Assembly (NCBI RefSeq): GCF_000735435.1
Contig: NZ_JMPP01000046.1
Coordinates: 33,949-97,948, forward strand
Length of the DNA stretch: 64,000 nt
Direction of reading: 5' to 3'
From: Klebsiella planticola ATCC 33531
GTDB lineage: Bacteria > Pseudomonadota > Gammaproteobacteria > Enterobacterales > Enterobacteriaceae
The notes below the pieces were generated by a model, which was not told where the DNA came from, did no database searches, and saw nothing but the letters and a program-made list of their open reading frames with translations. A program made the position numbers and the translations under genes. Positions 60,005 to 64,000 of the stretch are shown one piece after another (the first letter of the stretch is position 1; every line of letters begins with the position of its first letter).

Positions 60005-60364
60005 AATGCCCCTACAGCCCTTTTAAGCTGTAAGAATTGCCTCAATAAAGTGGCAGGCTCAATGGGAGCGTTAGAATATATAGTTAACGCTTCCGTTGCG
60101 GGGCTATTGATAACAATATTTCCAGTATGGATTAACAGGAGTATAGATGATTGGCTCTCCATTGGTTCATACATCATGCCATTAACAACGTCCGCTTCTG
60201 GTACGGAGCGGACGAGTTAACTGAGGTGAAGGTCCGCTGTGAGCGAGGAGCGGACATCGGATACATGGTTTATCATCTGAAAGTCCAGGAAATCGTCCGC
60301 CCTCTTCAGAGCGATATTATCAATATGAATAGAGAATAACGGCAGGCGTTAAGCCCACCGTAAC
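60005..60364. other. intergenic stretch with repeat copy D
   Basis: About 360 bp between convergent genes. It holds copy D at 60187-60255. No gene is supported. Confidence 0.45.
60187..60255. repeat. dispersed ~70-bp repeat, copy D
   Basis: Begins AACGTCCGCTTCTGGTACGG and ends TGAGCGAGGAGCGGAC, the best preserved pair of inverted ends (GTCCGCTTCT / AGGAGCGGAC). Confidence 0.75.
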
Positions 60365-60769
60365 TCACCGGAAAAAGTCATCCACCGAATCGCTCCACTC
60401 ATGGCCGGACACAGACCAAACCTTGTTTATCGGGGGAGGGAATCCGCTTCTGCAGTACCCATTTTTCCCCACGAAATCAAACGCTCCATGCGGATATCCG
60501 TTGATAAGGAGCACGCACTTCTGACTGTCTTCAGACCAGCCGATTTTAACCTCAGAAGGAATGTGGGCGTCTGAAATATCCTCGACATTGTAGATATGCA
60601 CTGCATCAAGAATCGGGTTTCCTTCAACGGACTCATCGAGCGCATAGAAATACCCGGTCCGGCCGTCGTCTTCAAATACGGCCGCCAGCATCCCCTCAGG
60701 TGCCAGGCTTTTTAGCACCTGCGCTTCTCCAACTATGAGCTGAGCCTGTAGCGTCACTAAAATTGTCAT
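60365..60769 (-). CDS. DUF2251-like hypothetical protein
   Basis: 134 residues starting MTILVTLQAQLIVGEAQVLK. AAAGGAGAG lies upstream of the ATG. Sequence blocks AAVFEDDGRTGYFYALDES and KIGWSEDSQKCVLLINGYPH look like DUF2251, a small family of unknown function; I am moderately sure of this. Acidic and soluble, no signal. Its size and its place in mosaic DNA would also fit an immunity protein. Confidence 0.7.
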   Translation of the reverse strand: MTILVTLQAQLIVGEAQVLKSLAPEGMLAAVFEDDGRTGYFYALDESVEGNPILDAVHIYNVEDISDAHIPSEVKIGWSEDSQKCVLLINGYPHGAFDFVGKNGYCRSGFPPPINKVWSVSGHEWSDSVDDFFR

Positions 60770-60904
60770 ACCGATGACTCTCCTTTCCCTGATTGTTTGG
60801 TTAGGCTACTTTCTCACTGATAAGCAATCTACCATAACATCCCTGCGATGAATTAACCCCCCTGACCTGCAGCTACTTTGTTGACGCACGATTACTTTAG
60901 AAAG

Positions 60905-60971
60905 GTTCGCCCCTGGCACAGAGCCGTCTACGGTAACGGCCAGTGGCAGCAATGAGCGAGGAGCGGACGTT
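60905..60971. repeat. dispersed ~70-bp repeat, copy E
   Basis: The middle CGTCTACGGTAACGGCCAGT matches copy A exactly; the right end AATGAGCGAGGAGCGGACGTT is complete, while the left end GTTCGCCCCTGGCACAGAGC is partly decayed. Confidence 0.75.
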
Positions 60972-61190
60972 GAATGTCTAGTCAAACTGACGGGAAAACG
61001 TCCAGACACCCTCTGGTGACGTGTGAAAGCAGCCGATACTCACGCAACATAAGTTAAATGGCCTCCCCCCCATCCTTTTCTGTCCGAAAAGTGGACAACA
61101 TCCGCAGGACGTATTTACGCAACCCGCGGCGTTAACCTCTTAACCTCTTATGACACCTGGTCTCTATCGGGCTCCCTCCCTCGGATCAAT

Positions 61191-61202
61191 GTTAACGTTA
61201 AC
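61191..61202. promoter_or_regulatory. LacI-family operator-like palindrome
   Basis: GTTAACGTTAAC is a perfect 12-bp palindrome with the central CG typical of LacI/GalR-family operators. It lies 3 bp before a CRP site, a common layout for sugar genes. No LacI-type gene is in the window. Confidence 0.5.
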
Positions 61203-61205
61203 CAT

Positions 61206-61221
61206 TGTGATTAACATCACG
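61206..61221. promoter_or_regulatory. CRP-binding site
   Basis: TGTGATTAACATCACG matches TGTGA-N6-TCACA in all but the last base. It implies catabolite control of a transcript starting nearby, most likely one that reaches the permease gene at 61514. Confidence 0.7.
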
Positions 61222-61513
61222 TTCGACAGGTTGTATTGCGGCGAACTTAATAGTAATAATAAACCCGTAGTTATTTATCCATGCCGTTCAGTCAGCGTCA
61301 ATATGATATCTATGCTGAGGTTTTTATCATCAAGAAAAGAAATGTACCTGAAGCCGTAAATTAAATAATAGAAATCATACCGCTGTCTCTATCAGAGCCG
61401 ATTATTATATTGAATCTGGCCGCCCTGCCATATCACTAGCTGGCATTGAAGACGATGATAGCGTTACAGGATTCTGTTTACTAAAATAAAAATATTGTGA
61501 CAAGGAAATAAAT

Positions 61514-62764
61514 ATGAAGGCTTTTTCATTTTTAAAAAATGAATATTACCGCTATGCCTCCGGTTATTCATTTCTGTTTTTTATCGCCTGGTCGCTATGG
61601 TGGTCTCTGTATGCCATCTGGCTTAAAGGGACAATCGGTCTCACCGGCACGCAGCTTGGAACCCTGTACTCCGTCAATCAGTTTACCAGTATGATTTTTA
61701 TGATTGGCTACGGAATAATCCAGGATAAACTCGGCCTCAAAAAGCATCTGATCTGGCTCCTGAGCGTCATTTTAGTTCTCACTGGTCCGTTCCTGATTTA
61801 TATATATGAACCGCTGCTGCGGCACAACTTCTCGTTAGGTTTAGCGATCGGCTCATTGTTCTTTGGTATTGGCTACCTCGCCGGTTGCGGGTTACTGGAT
61901 AGTTTCACTGAGAAAATGGCACGGGCATTTTGCTTTGAATACGGTACCGCCCGGGCGTGGGGCTCGTTTGGCTATGCGATTGGAGCCTTACTCGCCGGGA
62001 TCTTTTTCGCCATCAATCCGCACATTAACTTCTGGCTGGTATCGCTGTTTGGTGTGTGCTTTATTATTATCAATATGTTATTTAAAAGCGAACAAACGGC
62101 CAGCGGTACTCACCACCTTGAAAAAGTGCACAAAGACGATTTTATCGCCGTCTTTAAAGATATTAAATTCTGGATTTTCGTGCTGTTCATCACCGGGACC
62201 TGGTCATTCTATAATATCTACGATCAGCAGATGTTTCCCGTGTTCTATGCCGGTTTGTTCTCATCCGTCGAGACCGGGACCCGGGTCTACGGCTATCTGA
62301 ACTCCTTCCAGGTGGTGCTGGAAGCCATCGGAATGGCCGTCATCCCCTTCTTTGTAAACAAGGTGGGAGCGAAAAAAGCGCTGATTGCAGGAGGCATGAT
62401 CATGATCTGTCGCATTCTGGTGTCAGCAACCTCAGAAAGCCCTTACATCATCTCGCTGATTAAGCTATTTCATGCGATTGAAGTACCGCTGTTTGTGATC
62501 TCGGTATTCAAATACAGCGTGTCCAACTTTGATTCTCGCTTATCTTCCACCATCTTCCTCGTGGGATTCCAGATCGCCAGCTCGCTGGGTATCGTGTTGT
62601 TATCGATCCCGGTGGGGATGTTGTTTGATGCGTTTGGCTACCATTTTGTATTCTATCTGTTCTCCGCCATCGTCTCGGTGATTCTGCTGTTTGGCGTGGT
62701 CTTCCTGAGCAATGGACGTAATACAGGCCCACGCAGTGGTGTGGTGCAAAACGAAACCTTATAA
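61514..62764 (+). CDS. LacY-family oligosaccharide:H+ symporter, close to CscB
   Basis: 416 residues, twelve-helix symporter of the LacY/RafB/CscB family. Long stretches agree with the E. coli sucrose permease CscB, for example SLWWSLYAIWLKG, GLGYLAGCGLLDS-like GIGYLAGCGLLDSFTEK and EYGTARAWGSFGYAIGA. Sucrose is thus a good guess, but the related MelY transports melibiose and I cannot separate them. AAGGAAATAAAT precedes the ATG. No sugar hydrolase or kinase is next to it, which is unusual. Confidence 0.9.
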   Translation: MKAFSFLKNEYYRYASGYSFLFFIAWSLWWSLYAIWLKGTIGLTGTQLGTLYSVNQFTSMIFMIGYGIIQDKLGLKKHLIWLLSVILVLTGPFLIYIYEPLLRHNFSLGLAIGSLFFGIGYLAGCGLLDSFTEKMARAFCFEYGTARAWGSFGYAIGALLAGIFFAINPHINFWLVSLFGVCFIIINMLFKSEQTASGTHHLEKVHKDDFIAVFKDIKFWIFVLFITGTWSFYNIYDQQMFPVFYAGLFSSVETGTRVYGYLNSFQVVLEAIGMAVIPFFVNKVGAKKALIAGGMIMICRILVSATSESPYIISLIKLFHAIEVPLFVISVFKYSVSNFDSRLSSTIFLVGFQIASSLGIVLLSIPVGMLFDAFGYHFVFYLFSAIVSVILLFGVVFLSNGRNTGPRSGVVQNETL

Positions 62765-62772
62765 TATTCGCG

Positions 62773-62803
62773 AGGCAATGTCGCCGCTGACATTGCCTTT
62801 TTC
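62773..62803 (+). terminator. intrinsic terminator after the permease
   Basis: GGCAATGTC / GACATTGCC, 9-bp perfect stem with loop GCCGCT, followed by five T, starting 9 bp after the stop codon. Confidence 0.92.
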
Positions 62804-62847
62804 TTTGTCGTTTATCGATGGATAGTGTATCAGGAAAAATCCATATC

Positions 62848-63417
62848 TCATTGAAGATGCAAATTTTTCCTGGCAAAGCTGTCAATGATGAGGCTTTTAC
62901 AACGGTATATTTCACTTATTTTTGTGGCATTCAGTTTATGCAAAATAATATTGACATAAGACTGAACCGTTTTTATGGAGATTAGCAGGCGGCGAGAAAT
63001 TTCCACCAGCGAGTAGCCATTTAAAATCAGATGGATGATATGCGCTTCTCTTTTGGTAAACGCCAACTTTTCCCTCTTCAGATGAATCCGCATTTTTTTA
63101 AAAACCTGCCTTATCATGAGATATTCATTACCTGTTAATTCGGTATCAATGAATACCGCTTCGCGACCTGTCCCCCTCATTCCTGACCGCGGTTTTAATA
63201 AAAAGATGATATTGACTGGTGAAATGTGCAGATGTTTGAGACGCCCGGCATCGCAGGTTTTCAGCTCTGACTCCACAATCACCACATCGCTGTTGCTGAA
63301 AGCAATTTCGGTGATCCGGGAAAATAAAACCCTGTTGACGGAGAGGCTGTTGTCGCTAAACATACATTTCAGACCTTCAAGCATGAAATTATTATTGGTA
63401 ACAACATAGATATTCAT
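62848..63417 (-). CDS. LuxR-type transcriptional regulator
   Basis: 189 residues. The C-terminal LuxR helix-turn-helix is clear: LAFTKREAHIIHLILNGYS, then ISRRLLISIKTVQSYVNIIL. The N-terminal ~100 residues look like a receiver-type fold (MNIYVVTNNNFMLEGLKCMF; DVVIVESELK) that lacks the acidic pocket, so it is probably not phosphorylated. Such proteins often control surface structures. It is convergent with the permease gene. Target unknown. Confidence 0.85.
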   Translation of the reverse strand: MNIYVVTNNNFMLEGLKCMFSDNSLSVNRVLFSRITEIAFSNSDVVIVESELKTCDAGRLKHLHISPVNIIFLLKPRSGMRGTGREAVFIDTELTGNEYLMIRQVFKKMRIHLKREKLAFTKREAHIIHLILNGYSLVEISRRLLISIKTVQSYVNIILHKLNATKISEIYRCKSLIIDSFARKNLHLQ

Positions 63418-63527
63418 AGAGTCCCCGCAGCAATAACCTTTTGCGAATCGTACCGATCCTTACGTTCTGACAAAGTGACGCCTGGACTGGTGTCGGCGTA
63501 GAAGTGAATTTCATCGCCGGTTAACTG

Positions 63528-63557
63528 TGACGTACCCCGGCTCCCCGGAGTACGTCA
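63528..63557. terminator. hairpin downstream of pgm
   Basis: TGACGTAC (63528-63535) pairs with GTACGTCA (63550-63557), with an inner CCGG/CCGG pairing. It is 7 bp after the pgm stop codon on the minus strand. There is no clear T-run, so termination is only probable. Confidence 0.4.
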
Positions 63558-63563
63558 GTTGCT

Positions 63564-64000
63564 CTAGTGGTGCGCTGCTAGCACGCTATTTACGATTTCC
63601 ACCGCTTCTTTCTCGATCTGCTTACGATGTGCTTCACCGAGGAAGCTCTCGCAGTAGATCTTGTAAGCGTCTTCCGTACCTGACGGACGTGCGGCGAACC
63701 AGCCGTTGTCGGTCATCACTTTCAGACCACCAATCGATGCACCGTTGCCCGGTGCGGCGGTCAGACGTGCGGTGATCGGGTCGCCGGCCAGCTGACTGGC
63801 GCTGACCATTTCCGGCGACAGCTTCGACAGCGCCGCTTTCTGTGCGGAAGTGGCCGAAGCCTGCAGACGGTTATAGCTTGGCGCGCCGAAGCGCGCAGCC
63901 AGCTCGTCGTAGTGCTCCTGCGGGTTTTTACCGGTGACGGCGGTGATTTCTGCCGCCAGCAGGCACATGATGATCCCGTCTTTGTCGGTCGACCACGGGG
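63564..64000 (-). CDS. pgm: phosphoglucomutase, partial (N-terminus beyond window)
   Basis: Interconverts glucose 1-phosphate and glucose 6-phosphate. About 145 C-terminal residues are in the window. From the right edge the protein reads [20 protein letters not shown], and it ends with the phosphate-binding loop [20 protein letters not shown] of domain 4. The match to E. coli Pgm is very close. The gene lies far from this block in E. coli, so its presence marks a rearrangement. Confidence 0.95.
   Translation of the reverse strand, partial: PWSTDKDGIIMCLLAAEITAVTGKNPQEHYDELAARFGAPSYNRLQASATSAQKAALSKLSPEMVSASQLAGDPITARLTAAPGNGASIGGLKVMTDNGWFAARPSGTEDAYKIYCESFLGEAHRKQIEKEAVEIVNSVLAAHH

Larger units (their letters stand above)
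60770..61513. other. 744-bp region upstream of the LacY-family permease
   Basis: Holds repeat copy E (60905-60971), then a regulatory block with the palindrome 61191-61202 and a CRP site at 61206-61221. About 290 bp more of AT-rich DNA with no supported gene follows before the permease. A 27-codon frame starting MPFSQRQYDIYAEVFIIKKR (about 61280-61363) has no ribosome site and may be a remnant. Confidence 0.5.

Noticed and set aside
61150..61359. 69-codon frame covering the CRP and palindrome block
   Set aside because: It runs straight through the regulatory sites and lacks a ribosome site.

Overview
The window looks like a chromosomal segment of Klebsiella or a close relative such as Raoultella (Enterobacterales). 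The base is a GC-rich enterobacterial backbone whose gene order matches the E. coli paa-tynA-fea / ydbH-ldhA-hslJ / nifJ-uspF / ttcA-dbpA-zntB block. The genus call is inference from protein resemblance and gene content, not from a search.

Region 1 (1-11,170): the phenylacetate pathway. paaABCDEFGHIJK runs on the minus strand with paaK cut by the window edge, and divergent paaZ runs on the plus strand. A PaaX-type operator (TGATTC-N27-GAATCA) lies between them. Region 2 (11,171-22,312): the aromatic amine branch that feeds phenylacetate. tynA oxidises phenylethylamine, feaB oxidises phenylacetaldehyde, and feaR is the activator. Between tynA and feaB sits an extra ~6 kb holding an alpha/beta hydrolase, a CHAP-type peptidoglycan hydrolase, a ketopantoate-reductase-like enzyme, and a Tle1-like lipase whose C-terminus resembles the LecA/PA-IL lectin. 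Region 3 (22,313-31,300): a sugar-porter MFS gene overlapping a stand-alone PTS EIIA gene, then ydbL-ynbE-ydbH, a DedA-like gene, ldhA, hslJ and a ydbJ-like lipoprotein. Region 4 (31,301-41,673): nifJ, a KTSC protein, uspF, ttcA, dbpA and zntB, with two small RNAs I recognise. MicC lies downstream of nifJ, although its usual neighbour ompN is absent. FnrS lies between dbpA and zntB with an FNR box at about -42.

Region 5 (41,674-55,289): a DeoR-type regulator and a Gfo/Idh/MocA oxidoreductase lead into a complete contact-dependent inhibition (CDI) locus. It is cdiB, a HlyC-like acyltransferase (cdiC), a 2781-residue cdiA and a small membrane protein as presumed cdiI, all overlapping. The CdiA C-terminus after a variant ENN junction is glycine-rich and hydrophobic, and its partner is a membrane protein, which suggests a membrane-active toxin. 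Region 6 (55,290-61,513): an AT-richer mosaic of single genes (RibD/DHFR-like reductase, isochorismatase-like hydrolase, WYL regulator, SDR, DUF2251-like protein). It is scattered with copies of a ~70-bp repeat with inverted ends and contains several very small ORFs. Region 7 (61,514-64,000): a lone LacY-family permease very like CscB, a LuxR-type regulator and the C-terminal end of pgm, which marks a synteny break relative to E. coli.

I see no tRNA, rRNA, CRISPR array or intact insertion sequence. The most interesting items are the CDI locus with its acyltransferase, the lipase-lectin fusion, the MFS-EIIA pair, MicC without ompN and the repeat family of the accessory region.
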